Assembly (NCBI RefSeq): GCF_021347895.1
Contig: NC_067120.1
Location: 26,769,361-26,833,360 of the forward strand
Direction: 5' to 3'
Origin: Acanthochromis polyacanthus
Taxonomy: Eukaryota > Chordata > Actinopteri > Pomacentridae
Length of the DNA stretch: 64,000 bases
Shown here: one piece after another, positions 49,316 to 61,394 of the stretch
Layout: each line of letters starts with the position of its first letter
How positions within the stretch are numbered: position 1 is the stretch's first letter
Made by a program: the position numbers and the translations under genes
Notes under the pieces: generated by a model
Told to the model about the DNA's origin: nothing
What the model saw: the letters and a program-made list of their open reading frames with translations, nothing else
Database searches by the model: none

Positions 49316-51504
49316 GTTAACATCACAAGTATCACAAAATAATGAACCAAGAAGGTGTCCATCTTACTGGAAACTCAACAACTCTCTTTTATGCAATGAA
49401 CCACTAGGTGAAATAGTAAAAAATAAAATATTTGATTATTTTAAATTAGCAGAGAATGAAGGCCAATTTCAAAAATACTGGGAGTTATTAAAATATGAAT
49501 TAAGAAAATTATTTATGGAAACGGGGCAAGACTCAAAAAAGAAAAGAAAAAAGAGGAAACTGATCTGAATTTCCGATCTAATCTCCCTTTCGTCTATTCT
49601 TCCAGAAAATCTATCTGATACCCAACAAGCTCAGCTGTTAACACTTCAACTAAATTTAGATAAACTTTATATCTATAAAGCAAAAGGAGCCTTTATACGC
49701 TCAAAAGCAAAATGGTTAGAAGAAGGTGAACAAAATTCAAGCTATTTTTTCAAGCTAGAAAAACAACGACAATCCAAAAATAGTGTTCACAGACTCTCCA
49801 TTGATAATGTTATTGTAGATAATCCCAGAGATATTTCAACTTTTTGTGCGGAGTTTTTAAAAAAAGTTTACAAATCCAATCTCTCATTGGTGCATATGAA
49901 GAATTTTTTGAACACATAAATAATGTAAAAACTATAGGTGAACCTAATCGAATTATCTGTGATTCTCCAATTACACCCAATGAGATCTCCAATGCTATAC
50001 TGAAGCTTAAATTGAACAAGTCCCCTGGTACAGATGGGTTACAAAACGTTTTCAACACAGCTTGCTCCTTTTTTGTTTCATGCTATTTCAGAAAGTATTA
50101 ATAAGGAACAGCTCCCACCTTCATTATGTCAAGGCCTGATTACCTTAATTCCAAAACCACATAAAGATACTCTCATATTAGATAACTGGCGCCCTATTAC
50201 TTTTCTTAACAATGACTACAAAATTTTTTGCGCTTTGTCTTGCAACTAAATTTAAAAAAAGTACTCCATGATGTAATCGAGGAATCTCAGAATGGTTTTA
50301 TGACTGGTAGATACATAATTGATAATATAAGATTAGTACTTGACTTATTAGATTACTCAGATTTTATTTCAGAAAGTAATTTTATTTTATTTTTAGATTT
50401 CCAAAAAGCATTTGATTCAGTAGAGCATGATTTTCTTTTCAAAACATTAGATCTTTTTGAGTTTGGTGAACATTTTAAGAAATCAGTTCGTACTTTATAC
50501 AGTGCTGCCAACAGCTCGATCAAATTACCACATGGAACCACTAGTCGATTCATTGTTGAGCGTGGTATACGCCAAGGGTGTCTGTTAAGTGCCTTTTTGT
50601 TCCTATTACCAATGCAAATTTTAGCTTACTATATTAAAAAATAGCTGTTTAGAAGGTATTACTATTGCTGGCAGAGAAATACAGCTAAGTCAGCTTGCTG
50701 ACGACACCACACTCCTTCTACAAGATGCTACTCAAATAGACAGTGCCATTAAACTGTGAGATACTTTTTCATCAGCCTCCGGCCTCAAACTCAATATTTC
50801 TAAATGTGAATTATTTCCTATTAAATACTGCCGTGATCTAGAAATATCAGGGATCCCAGTGAAACATAAAGTGAAATACCTGGGAGTCATAATAACAAAA
50901 GATGAAAACAAAAGACAAAACAAAAATTTTAATCCCCGTGTCCAATTAATACAAAAAAGTTAAATACGTGGACCCAGAGAGATTTCTCAATTTCTGGTGG
51001 AGTATTACTTTCCAAAGCAGAAGGACTCTGGAGTCTGGTTTATGCTAGCTCTGCACTTGATGTTTCAAATGACACAAATACGCAAGTAGATAAACTGTTA
51101 TTCAATTTTATTTGGAAGAAAAAGTCACACCTTATCAAAAAAAAGCGTGATGATTAATAAATTGTCTGCTGGTGGATTTAATGCTATAGATTTTAATACC
51201 CTACATTCTTCTTTCAAAATTAAATGGATAAAAAGGTATTTGCAAAAACCAAACTCTTTATGGAACTTTATCTCTACACATGTATTTGAGGCAATAGGCG
51301 GTTTAAACTTTTTACTAAATTACAACTATAAAATTGAAAAACTTCCAGTCAAACTGTCTAATTTTCACAAACAGTTATTACTATCTTGGTCTCTAGTTCA
51401 TAAGCACAATTTTTCCCCTCACAAATATTGTATTTGGAACAATCAGAACTTATGTTTTAAACACAAATCACTTTTCTTACAGAAATGGATTGACAATGGT
51501 ATCA
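49316..51504 (+). pseudogene. L1-type ORF2, reverse transcriptase region, broken
   Basis: Fragments in several frames line up in L1 order: EISNAILKLKLNKSPGTDGL (about 49,980-50,040), LIPKPHKDTLILDNWRPIT, GFMTGRYIIDNIRLVLDLLD, FLDFQKAFDSVEHDFL, RGIRQGCLLSAF, QLADDTTLLL (about 50,690-50,720) and KVKYLGVIITKDE, then a C-terminal segment to 51,504. Stops (for example 50,642-50,644 and 50,757-50,759) and shifts rule out a functional enzyme. Confidence 0.82.
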
Positions 51505-51887
51505 TACACACGTGGACAAAATTGTTGGTACCCCTCAGTTAAAGAAGGAAAAACCCACAATTCTCACTGAAATCACTTGAAACTCACAAAAGTAACAATA
51601 AATAAAAATTTATTGAAAATTAAATAATCAAAATCAGCCATCACTTTTGAATTGTTGATTAACATAATTATTTAAAAAAACAAACTAATGAAATAGGGCT
51701 GGACAAAAATGATGGTACCTCTATAAAAGATTGAAAACTATTTGACCAGAGTGACATGATTAACTCAGGTGTGTCATTTAATTGACATCACAGGTGTTTC
51801 CAAACTCATAATCAGTCAGTCTGCCTATTTAAAGGGAGACAAGTAGTCACCCTGCTGTTTGGTGAAAAGGTGTGTACCAGACTGAAC

Positions 51888-53128
<1,241 letters not shown>

Positions 53129-53350
53129 AGTTATGGGTACCATCATTTTTGTCCAGCCCTATTTCATTAGTTTGTTTTTTTAAATAATTATGTTAATCAA
53201 CAATTCAAAAGTGATGGCTGATTTTGATTATTTAATTTTCAATAAATTTTTATTTATTGTTACTTTTGTGAGTTTCAAGTGATTTCAGTGAGAATTGTGG
53301 GTTTTTCCTTCTTTAACTGAGGGGTACCAACAATTTTGTCCACGTGTGTA

Positions 53351-53935
53351 TATATATATTTATATTAAAAAAAAACATCCCTAATTTTTTGTAGTCTGCA
53401 GTTAGCTGCTCTCTGGGGATTAAATCATTGTTGTCACTGTACTTCAGACACTTATGAAGAGTAGCTGAAAATATTTTTTGGGAATCACTTGTTCTCTATG
53501 CCATTTCTTTAGTTTCCTCTGTTCCTTTGTGAGTCCAATTTCTTGCACCGTAGATTTAGAAATAATTAATAATTAAAATAATTAAACATTAACATTAAAA
53601 TAATTAAACTTTTTTTTCTCAGCAGTAAATGTGTGCAACCTTTTGTCTCACAAAATCAAAAATAAGGATGACATTCTACAAATCATTGATAACACTAATT
53701 CTTCCCAAATAACATGGCTATTAGTAATAGTAAAGCTAAACTTCAACCAAAACTACAAAAAAAATTTATCAAAAAGAAATTGGGGTTAATGTGTGTGTTC
53801 AAACAAATGGTTTAAGTAGAAATATTTAAAATTTTTGCATGCTGTGCTAGGATAATAAAGATTAATTTGTTTTAGGATTTGCAGACAACAGCATAGTAGT
53901 AAATTGCTGTCATACTTTTTGTACTCAATTTGTAG
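53351..53935. other. AT-rich sequence, no feature recognised
   Basis: A short TATATA stretch and a poly-A lie beside the Tc1 end. No LINE continuation is visible here. Confidence 0.5.
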
Positions 53936-55897
53936 GTGATCTTACTCAAAAAGGCTTTGATGCAAAAGTTAAGAAACTCCTGGCAGCCGACAAATCAGGT
54001 ATGCTTGACTAATGATAGCTGTTGTTAAGCTTGTTAAATTATTTCATTCTAGAATTAATGATATGGTTAGAATATGTCAGGGTAATTCAACACCCAACAA
54101 AACCCCATTAAGAAAGGCATAAAAAATCACTGTGAAAACACTTATTTCAGTCTATTGCCATGTTTATATTGCAGATGACAACAACTTGGATGGTGCCAAG
54201 GCATTTTTAAGTAAGCAGAGCCAATATTACAGCCAGTTGTGAGATCTTGTAAGTGCATTTGCACTTACAAATAATGATAATCCTACTACAACTTCCAGCC
54301 TAAATGTATTTATCCATTACAGGTGCAGCAGAAGCCTTTAGCAAAGCTAAAAAGCTAACCCAAGCTCAGGTAAAGAAGAGACAGTTTCCACTCTGCAAAA
54401 AGGGAGTTGACTCTAGAAAGTCTCAGATGAAGGTTTGTGAACAGATAGGCAAAGCATGATTGCATTATGTATCTATTGTGTACATACCTCTGTAAGAACC
54501 ATTCTAATCATCCCCCCTCCCCTCCATGTTAGATAAAAATGGCTCCCATGGAGTGGAAGCCGAGAACCAAAACAAGGTCTGGAAGGTACCAAAAAATAAT
54601 AATGGAAGAAGGTCCACCCCGCATCTTGCTGGAAGGCCATGAAACCTGGGATGACCTTGTAAATATAGGAAAAGCCCATTTCTGGCCACAACAGGAGGAG
54701 GAAAGTCAGTTTACGCTTTGTTATTCTGATGGGACCAGGTGGAGTCGGGAGGACTTCCACAAAGAATACAAAACGGTTTCAGAGATTCCAAATCCTTGGA
54801 AAAGGACCCTCTATATTGGAAGGAGAGAACTGGGTTATTATTTAACCTGTAAAGTATCATTTTTATCTTTCTTGTCTATTTCAGTTTTGAACTCCATTTG
54901 TAAAGAAATATTTATACTTTTTTGCAGAGGTGAAATGTGTGGGAGAAGGCAGTTCTGTGTCAGGGCTCCCTCCTCACCCCCATCCTTCCCACCTGACATC
55001 CCCAAATACCCCTTTTCCCATCTGCTTCTCTCCCCCTCTCCTGTTCCTCTGCCCTGCCTGTCTCTCATCCACTCCTCTGCCCTGCCTGTCTCTCATCTGT
55101 TCCTCTGCCCTGCCTGGCCTGCCTATCTTCCATCTGCTCCTCTGTCCTGTCTTTCCCCTACAGCTCGGTGCCTGAGTGGAGTCTAGCTTCTCCAGCTGAC
55201 TCCACTCAGGCAATCAACTATCTCCACGTCTCCCGGGCAGCTGACAATCATCTTGCTAACGACTCACCCCTACAATAAGTACCGGCTCAGCCTTCCGCTC
55301 CCTGCCAGAGTATTGAACAAGAACCACGCAGTTTAGTTCTCTCTCTAGCCTTTAACATTTTCTGTTTTGAGTTCTGCCGTTGTTTTCTCCTGCTTGTTCA
55401 GTTCAGCTGCCCGGGAACCCCCACTCCTGCCTGGAACCCCCACTCCTGCCTGGACCCCCCACTCCTGCCTGGACCCCCCCACTCCTGCCTGGACCCCCCC
55501 ACTCCTGCCTGGACCCCCCCCACTCCTGCCTGGACCCCCCCCACTCCTGCCTGGACCCCCCACTCCTGCCTGGACCCCCCACTCCTGCCTGGACCCCCAG
55601 GCCCACTCCTGCCTGGACCCCCACTCCTGCCCGGAACTCCCCGCTCCTACACCCTGGTTTTCCCCCACCTAGCCACCATTTTCACCCCAAACAATAAACC
55701 ACTTGCATTCAGCCAGCCCTGGTAGTGTGGTTTTCTGCTCAGGTCCACCAGCTCAGCCCGTGACAGTTCTGCTTCAAATTTGGGTATGTGTACGCATGCC
55801 TGCACTTGTACGTGTTTGCCACTGCTTGGTTACCATTTTTAGTTGAACATTCTTTTATTTTACAGATGAAACCCCAGAAGCTGCTGTTTCAAATCAG
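53936..55897 (+). CDS. Unrecognised spliced gene (partial), six exons
   Basis: Exons at 53,936-53,998, 54,175-54,210, 54,323-54,432 (or ending at 54,369), 54,533-54,853, 54,930-54,957 joined to 55,772-55,783, and 55,866-55,897 have GT-AG borders and compatible phases (1, 1, 0, 0, 1, 0). The product begins, after an unseen start, DLTQKGFDAKVKKLLAADKS, and its largest exon encodes a basic stretch (EWKPRTKTRSGRYQKI), then WDDLVNIGKAHFWPQQ and YSDGTRWSREDFHKEY. I do not recognise the family; it could be a domesticated or transposon-associated protein. Both ends are missing. Exon 5 is split by a solo LTR, so a normal product is unlikely unless the LTR is spliced out. Confidence 0.55.
54958..55765. 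mobile_element. Solo LTR, 808 bp, in exon 5 of the unrecognised gene
   Basis: The sequence begins TGTCAGGG and ends CCGTGACA (inverted TGTCA/TGACA) and is flanked by GTTCTG on both sides (54,952-54,957 and 55,766-55,771), a 6-bp target duplication. It contains AATAAA near 55,693. No internal retroviral or retrotransposon genes adjoin it, so it is a solo LTR formed by recombination. The parent family is not identified. Removing it restores a plausible 40-nt exon with matching phases. Confidence 0.82.
55425..55645. repeat. 18-21 bp minisatellite inside the solo LTR
   Basis: About eleven copies of CCACTCCTGCCTGGACCCCC with a variable C-run. The plus- and minus-strand ORFs here (Pro-rich on one strand, Gly/Arg-rich on the other) are by-products. 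Confidence 0.92.
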
Positions 55898-56269
55898 GTA
55901 AAAAAAATATATATATATATATATTTGTGTCCTAACCTGGCTTTTTCCATCAGTACTATGGAGATTGTTTTTTAATTGTTAAAAACTGTATGTTAATGAC
56001 AGTATTCGCAAATCATTGAGGGACTCAGTGGTTTGTATGTGTTGGATTAATTAAAATGTTAACCTATGTACTACTTTACTTGCATTGCTGTGCTAATTTT
56101 ATAACTTCATCATTTAATCAGCTTTTGCATCCAAAGGGACATGTTAAAGTCTTTCAAAAATGTCTCATACCACTGTTTTGATGCCATGTCATAAGAATTT
56201 ATTTAAATGACAAGACAACCCAAAACATTTCTGTCTTCTGCTGTTGTCGCAGAGGCATAAAAAGAACAT
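55898..56269. other. AT-rich sequence with a short (TA)n run
   Basis: It follows the exon 6 donor and includes a TATATATATATATATAT stretch at about 55,906-55,925. Nothing else recognised. Confidence 0.5.
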
Positions 56270-56710
56270 CTACGCACTCTCCACTCTTCTTTCTCTGATC
56301 AAGGATTTGTAGATTTCATTTGCATCTGCAAACGTACAGGGAATAGTAAAGTTCTTTCTGTTCATATTGGTGGTAAATTCTTGGACCAGCTGAAGGTAAG
56401 CAGCAAGACAACCTTCCACTGTGTGCGGGAAATGACTGTTTTCCAGGATGACCTGACATATGTCCCTGAATTCTTTATTTGCCACCATCGATGGTTCGTC
56501 TTCTTGACTGATGAGTTCTTTGGCATGGTCTAGAAGATCTGCGTCAACACGGCAAAGCATATCAGCAAAGTCTGCAGTTGGAGAAAAGGGAACATTTTTC
56601 CTTAATGTTAAAATGAATCCAGTAATTTGAAAAAAGCTCTCAGCAAGCACATGAATATGTTTACCAAGACCTACAATGTTTGAAGGTAAATGAAGACATT
56701 TCCTGGCCAT
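56270..56710 (-). CDS. Unrecognised minus-strand ORF, probable gene 3' exon
   Basis: An open frame of 146 codons ends at a TGA at 56,270. It contains NVPFSPTADFADMLCRVDAD and NKEFRDICQVILENSHFP, with balanced composition unlike a random frame. The first Met may not be the start: a possible acceptor (ATGGCCAG) lies at its 5' edge, and a protein-like stretch, QVAQAVVVAQEKKFYPYTTP, lies upstream on the same strand (about 56,835-56,900). I do not recognise the family; a transposon-encoded protein is one possibility. Confidence 0.45.
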   Translation of the reverse strand: MARKCLHLPSNIVGLGKHIHVLAESFFQITGFILTLRKNVPFSPTADFADMLCRVDADLLDHAKELISQEDEPSMVANKEFRDICQVILENSHFPHTVEGCLAAYLQLVQEFTTNMNRKNFTIPCTFADANEIYKSLIRERRVESA

Positions 56711-57104
56711 TGATTAAAATATGGCATTTTGGTTTAAATAGTTTTACAGACTTAACAAGAATGAGCATCTAACAATGTATGTGACAACAAAAATTTAATC
56801 AAAGATTTTCCTCTGTAAAGGCCTAAAATTAAGAGGTGTAGTGTAGGGATAGAATTTCTTTTCCTGTGCCACTACAACAGCCTGGGCAACTTGTACTATA
56901 TGAGTCTGAGTGTATTGTTTGATAAGAATTTGCATTGGTGGCATTCTTGGTCAGGTTTCCCTTGGAAAAAAAAAATGTTGATCTCACTGTGTATAACCTG
57001 GTAAAATAAAGGTTAAGTTTTTAAAAAATGACAAAAACCAAAAATTCAAAATGAATTTTCCTCTCAATTTCAGAGTTTTTTTTTTCTTTTTACAAATTGT
57101 AGGA
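56711..57104. other. Possible upstream exon region of the minus-strand ORF
   Basis: The minus strand between about 56,835 and 56,900 encodes VVVAQEKKFYPYTTPLNFRP in an open stretch, but no clean donor site is seen. The remainder is AT-rich. Confidence 0.35.
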
Positions 57105-57441
57105 CAAATATATACTTGATTACACACAGGTGGATTCTATTTATCATCACCAGTCATTTAGGACAACATTGGATCATTCAGAGATCCTCACTGAACTTCT
57201 GGAGTGAGTTTGCTGCACTGAAAGTAAAGGGGCCGAATAATATTGCACACCCCACTTTTCAGTTTTTTATTTGTTAAAAAAGTATAAAATATCCAATAAA
57301 TTTCATTCCACTTTATGATTGTGCCCCAATTGTTGTTGATTCTTGACAAAAAATTAAAATTTTATATCTTTATGTTTGAAGCCTGAAATGTGGCGAAAGG
57401 TTGAAAAGTTCAAGGGGGCCGAATACTTTCGCAAGGCACTG
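57105..57441 (+). mobile_element. 3' end of a second Tc1-like family
   Basis: It contains ATTACACACAGGTGGATTCT, AAAGGGGCCGAATAATATTGC-like sequence and the right end GGGGGCCGAATACTTTCGCA followed by AGGCACTGT, characteristic of the 3' part of an abundant fish Tc1-like element. The transposase is absent. This is a different family from copies 1 and 2. Confidence 0.75.
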
Positions 57442-57469
57442 TGTATATACACATATATGGCATGCCGTT

Positions 57470-57590
57470 TAGGAAATTATATATTGAATGAAAGTCGATA
57501 TATATATAATGAAAGTCGATATATATATAATGAAAGTTGATATATATTGAATGAAAGTCGATATATATATAATGAAAGTTGATATATATA
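57470..57590. repeat. AT-rich minisatellite, left block
   Basis: Repeats of about 20 bp, AATGAAAGTCGATATATATA, alternate with AATGAAAGTTGATATATATA. The block is interrupted by the RTE-like LINE and continues at 61,395. Confidence 0.9.
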
Positions 57591-58022
57591 CCCCCCGTCG
57601 AATCGCCACCTTATCGCGGTGGAGGGGTTTGAGTGTCTCGGTGATCCTGGGAGCTATGTTGTCCGGGGCATAAGCCCCTGGTAGGGTCTCCCAAGGCAAA
57701 CTGGTCCTGGGTGAGAGACCAGACTAAGAGCGATTCAGAAGACCTTAATGAGAACGACAAAAGGCAAAGCCGCTACCTCGCCCGGGATGGGGAAACCGGG
57801 GCCTTCCCCTGGAGCCAGACCTGGGGGGGGAGCTCGCACAGGAGCGTTTGGTGGCCGAGCCTTGGGGTCCCGTGGGGCTCGGTCGGGCAAAGCCCGAAAA
57901 AGTAACACGGGGCCACCGCCCAGTGGGCCCACCACCTACAGGGCAGGAAGTTGGGGTCGTGTGCTATGCCCACTCCTGCCTACCCCCCGGTAGTAGGCAG
58001 GAGTGGGCGCCTAGGCGTGCCG

Positions 58023-58787
58023 CCCCCTGGTGGCGTAGACTAGCTCTGGGGACGTGGAACGTCACCTCACTGGCGGGGAAGGAACCTGAGCTGGTGCGGG
58101 AGGTGGAGCGATACCGGCTAGATATAGTTGGGCTCGCCTCCACGCACAGCAAGGGTTCTGGAACCAGAATCCTGGAGAGGGGTTGGACTCTCTCCTACTC
58201 CGGAGTTGCCCAGGGTGAGAGGCGCCGGGCGGGTGTGGGGATACTCACAAGCCCCCGGCTGAGCGCTGCTTTGTTGGAGTTCTCCCCGGAGAACGAGAGG
58301 GTCGCCTCTCTGCGACTTCGTGTTGCAGGGGGGAAAACTCTGACTGTTGTCTGTGCTTATGCGCCGAACAGCAGTTCAGAGTATTCGGCCTTCTTGGTCT
58401 CTGGGTGGGGTCCTGGAAGGGGTACCGCCCGGGGATTCCATAGTTCTCCTGGGAGACTTCAACGCTCACGTGGGCAATGATGGAGAAACCTGGAGGGGGG
58501 TGATTGGGAGGAACGGCCTGCCCGATCTGAACCCGAGTGGTGTTTTGTTGTCGGACTTCTGTGCTAGTCATGGTTTGGCCATAACAAACACCATGTTCGA
58601 GCATAAGGTTGCTCATAAGTGTACTTGGTACCAGAGCACCTTAGGCCAAAGGTCGATGATCGACTTTATAGTCGTATCGTCAGACCTGCGGCCGTATGTC
58701 TTGGACACTCGGGTGAAGAGAGGTGCAGAGCTGTCAACTGATCACCATCTGGTGATGAGTTGGACCAAGACCCGGCCGTCCCTCTAA
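58023..58787 (+). pseudogene. RTE-like endonuclease domain, frame-shifted
   Basis: From about 58,045 the frame reads LALGTWNVTSLAGKEPELVR, then RRRAGVGILTS and [17 protein letters not shown]. After a shift near 58,390 it continues with [40 protein letters not shown] and [13 protein letters not shown]. These are the ordered motifs of APE-type LINE endonucleases, with the catalytic Asp-x-Asn in GDFNAHVG and the final Asp-His in TDHHLV. Confidence 0.82.
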
Positions 58788-59188
58788 ACTTTCACCTCGA
58801 ACAAGGAGAAGACTGATCAGAGATGCAGCCAAGAGGCCCATGATCACTCTGGATGAACTGCAGAGATCTACAGCTGAGGTGGGAGAGTCTGTCCATAGGA
58901 CAACAATCAGTCGTACACTGCACAAATCTGGCCTCTATGGAAGAGTGGCAAGAAGAAAGCCATTTCTCAAAGATATCCATAAAAAGTCTCATTTAAAGTT
59001 TGCCACAAGCCACCTGGGAGACACACCAAACATCTGGAAGAAGGTGCTCTGGTCAGATGAAACCAAAATCCAACTTTTTGGCCACAATGCAAAACGATAT
59101 GCTTGGCGTAAAAGCAACACAGCTCATCACCCTGAACACACCATCCCCACTGTCAAACATGGTGGTGGCAGCCTCATGGTGAGTTGGA
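58765..59188 (+). mobile_element. Tc1 transposase fragment inside the LINE, 9-bp direct repeats
   Basis: The inserted segment encodes the middle of a Tc1-like transposase: RDAAKRPMITLDELQRSTAE, VLWSDETKIQLFGHNAKRYA (first catalytic Asp) and [19 protein letters not shown]. It has no Tc1 ends. TGAGTTGGA occurs at both borders (58,756-58,764 and 59,180-59,188), which is not the TA expected for Tc1 transposition. It belongs to the same broad family type as the 3' remnant at 57,105-57,441. Confidence 0.85.
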
Positions 59189-60147
59189 TCCGATGGCGGG
59201 GAAAACTGCCGGACAGACCTGGTAAACCCAAACGTGTAGTGCGGGTGAACTGGGAACGTCTGGCGGAGGACCCTGTCCGTAGGGTTTTCAACTCCCACCT
59301 CCGGAAGAGTTTCTCCTGCATCCCGGGGGAGGTTGGGGACATGGATTCTGAGTGGTCCATGTTCAAAGCCTCTATTGCAGAAGCAGCTGTTAGGAGCTGT
59401 GGTCTGAAGGTCACTGGTGCCTGTCGCGGCGGCAATCCAAGGACCCGCTGGTGGACACCAGTGGTGAGGGAGGCCGTCAGGCTGAAAAAGGAGACTTTTC
59501 GAGCCTGGTTGGCTCGGGGGTCTCCTGAAGCAGCTGACAGGTACTGGCTGGCCCAAAGGGCGGCAGCTGCGGCAGTTGTGGAAGCTAAAACTCGGGTGTG
59601 GGAGGAGTTCGGGGAGGCCATGGGGAAGGACTTTCGGTCGACCTCGGGGAAGTTCTGGCAAACCATTCGACGCCTCAGGAAGGGGAGGCAGGGCTTCGCT
59701 CAGGCTGTGTATGGTCGGGGTGGAGAACTGCTGACCCGTACTGGGGATATCGTCGGGCGGTGGAAAGAGCACTTCGAGGAACTCCTGAACCCGGTAAACA
59801 CGTCCTCTATGGAGGAGGCAGAGCCTGAAGACTCGGGGGTATCTGCGTCCATATCCGTGGCAGAGGTCGCCGAGGTAGTTAAAAAGCTCCTCGGTGGCAA
59901 GGCGCCAGGTGTGGCCGAGATTCGCCCTGAGATGCTGAAGGCTCTGGACATTGTTGGACTGTCTTGGTTGACACGTCTATACAATGTCACGTGGGCATCG
60001 GGTACAGTACCTGGGGAGTGGCAGACTGGGGTGGTGGTCCCTATTTTTAAGAAGGGGGATCGGAGAGTGTGTGCCAACTACCGTGGTATCACACTTCTCA
60101 GCCTCCCCGGGAAAGTTGGGTGCTGGAAGGGAGGATTCGGCCGATAG
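58840..60147 (+). pseudogene. Chimeric ORF: Tc1 fragment fused to LINE ORF
   Basis: An open frame of 435 codons starts inside the Tc1 fragment and runs without a stop into the LINE sequence at SLMVSWIRWRGKLPDRP. The LINE part covers the linker (ACRGGNPRTRWWTPVVREAV) and the start of the reverse transcriptase (LLGGKAPGVAEIRPEMLKAL, then RRVCANYRGITLLSLPGK), ending where a frame shift near 60,110 occurs. I regard it as a dead by-product of insertion, though it is a real open frame. Confidence 0.75.
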
Positions 60148-61367
60148 TCGAACCTCGGATTCAGGAGGAGCAATGCGGATTCCGTCCCGGTCGTGGAACA
60201 GCGGACCAGCTCTTTACCCTTGCGGAGCTGCTGAGGGGGTCATGGGAGTATGACCTGCCAGTCTACATGTGTTTTGTAGATCTGGAGAAGGCATACGACT
60301 GTGTCCCCCGCGGGGCTTTGTGGGGGGCACTGCGGGAGTATGGGGTCCGAGGCTCGTTGTTACGGGCCGTTCGGTCCCTGTACAACCAAAGTGAGAGCTG
60401 TGTCCACATACTCGGCATTAAGTCAGACACGTTTCCGGTGGGTGTTGGACTCCGCCAGGGCTGCCCCTTGTCTCCAATCCTGTTTGTGGTTTTCATGGAC
60501 AGGATTTCAAGGCGCAGTCGTGGTGGGGAGGGTTTTCGGTTTGGGAGCCTCAGGATCGCTTCTCTGCTTTTTGCGGATGATGTGGTTTTGTTGGCGTCCT
60601 CAGACCGTGACCTTCAGCACGCACTGGAGCGGTTTGCAGCCGAGTGTGAAGCGGCAGGGATGCGGATCAGCACCTCCAAGTCCGAGGCCATGGTTCTCTG
60701 CCGGAAACCGGTGGAGTGCTTCCTCCGGGTTGGGGGGGAGTTGCTTCCCCAAGCGAAGGAGTTTAAGTATCTCGGGATCTTGTTCACGAGTGATGGGAAA
60801 ATGGAGCGAGAGATGGACAGGCGGATTGGTGCGGCGGCAGCAGTAATGCGGGCGTTGTACCGAACCGTCGTGGTGAAGAGGGAGCTGAGCCGTAAGGCGA
60901 AGCTCTCGATTTACCAGTCCATCTACGTTCCAACCCTCACCTATGGTCATGAGCTTTGGGTAGTGACCGAAAGAACAAGATCGCGGATACAAGCGGCCAA
61001 AATGAGCTTCCTCCGTAGGGTGGCTGGGCTCAGCCTTAGAGATAGGGTGAGGAGCTCAGACATCCGGAGGGAGCTCGGAGTAGAGCCGCTGCTCCTTCGC
61101 ATCGAAAGGAGCCAGTTGAGGTGGTTTGGCCACCTGATTCGGATGCCTCCAGGGAGACTTCCTCTGGAGGTTTTCCGAGCACATCCATCTGGGAGGAGAC
61201 CCCGGGGCAGACCCAGAACTCGCTGGAGAGATTATATATCTCGTCTGGCCTGGGAACGCCTCGGGATCCCCCAGGAAGAGCTGGAAAGCGTCGCCGGGGG
61301 GAGGGACGTCTGGAACGACCTGCTTCGCCTGCTGCGCCTGCTGCCCCCGCGACCTGGCCCCGGATAA
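60069..61367 (+). CDS. RTE-like reverse transcriptase, C-terminal part
   Basis: An open frame of 432 codons to the stop at 61,365-61,367. It carries CGFRPGRGTADQLFTL, CFVDLEKAYDCVPR (first catalytic Asp), GLRQGCPLSPILFVVFMDRI, LFADDVVLLA (the Asp pair) and the C-terminal PTLTYGHELWVVTERTRSRI and GRRPRGRPRTRWRDYISRL. The N-terminal reverse transcriptase motifs are in the preceding frame. As it stands the element is not functional. Confidence 0.85.
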   Translation: MCQLPWYHTSQPPRESWVLEGRIRPIVEPRIQEEQCGFRPGRGTADQLFTLAELLRGSWEYDLPVYMCFVDLEKAYDCVPRGALWGALREYGVRGSLLRAVRSLYNQSESCVHILGIKSDTFPVGVGLRQGCPLSPILFVVFMDRISRRSRGGEGFRFGSLRIASLLFADDVVLLASSDRDLQHALERFAAECEAAGMRISTSKSEAMVLCRKPVECFLRVGGELLPQAKEFKYLGILFTSDGKMEREMDRRIGAAAAVMRALYRTVVVKRELSRKAKLSIYQSIYVPTLTYGHELWVVTERTRSRIQAAKMSFLRRVAGLSLRDRVRSSDIRRELGVEPLLLRIERSQLRWFGHLIRMPPGRLPLEVFRAHPSGRRPRGRPRTRWRDYISRLAWERLGIPQEELESVAGGRDVWNDLLRLLRLLPPRPGPG

Positions 61368-61394
61368 GCGGAGGAAAATGGATGGATGGATGGA

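Larger units (their letters stand above)
47524..51504 (+). mobile_element. L1/Tx1-like LINE, interrupted by Tc1 copy 2
   Basis: It begins with a short 5' leader (GGCCAAGATGGCGTCGAGG) and holds two ORFs in the L1 order. The sequence stops at the Tc1 insertion at 51,505; the expected 3' end is not seen beyond that element. The copy is decayed: at least one 1-nt shift and one stop in ORF1, and many in ORF2. Confidence 0.85.

Noticed and set aside
55345..55697. Pro-rich and Gly-rich ORFs over the CCACTCCTGCCTGGAC repeats
   Set aside because: They are translations of a minisatellite inside a solo LTR.
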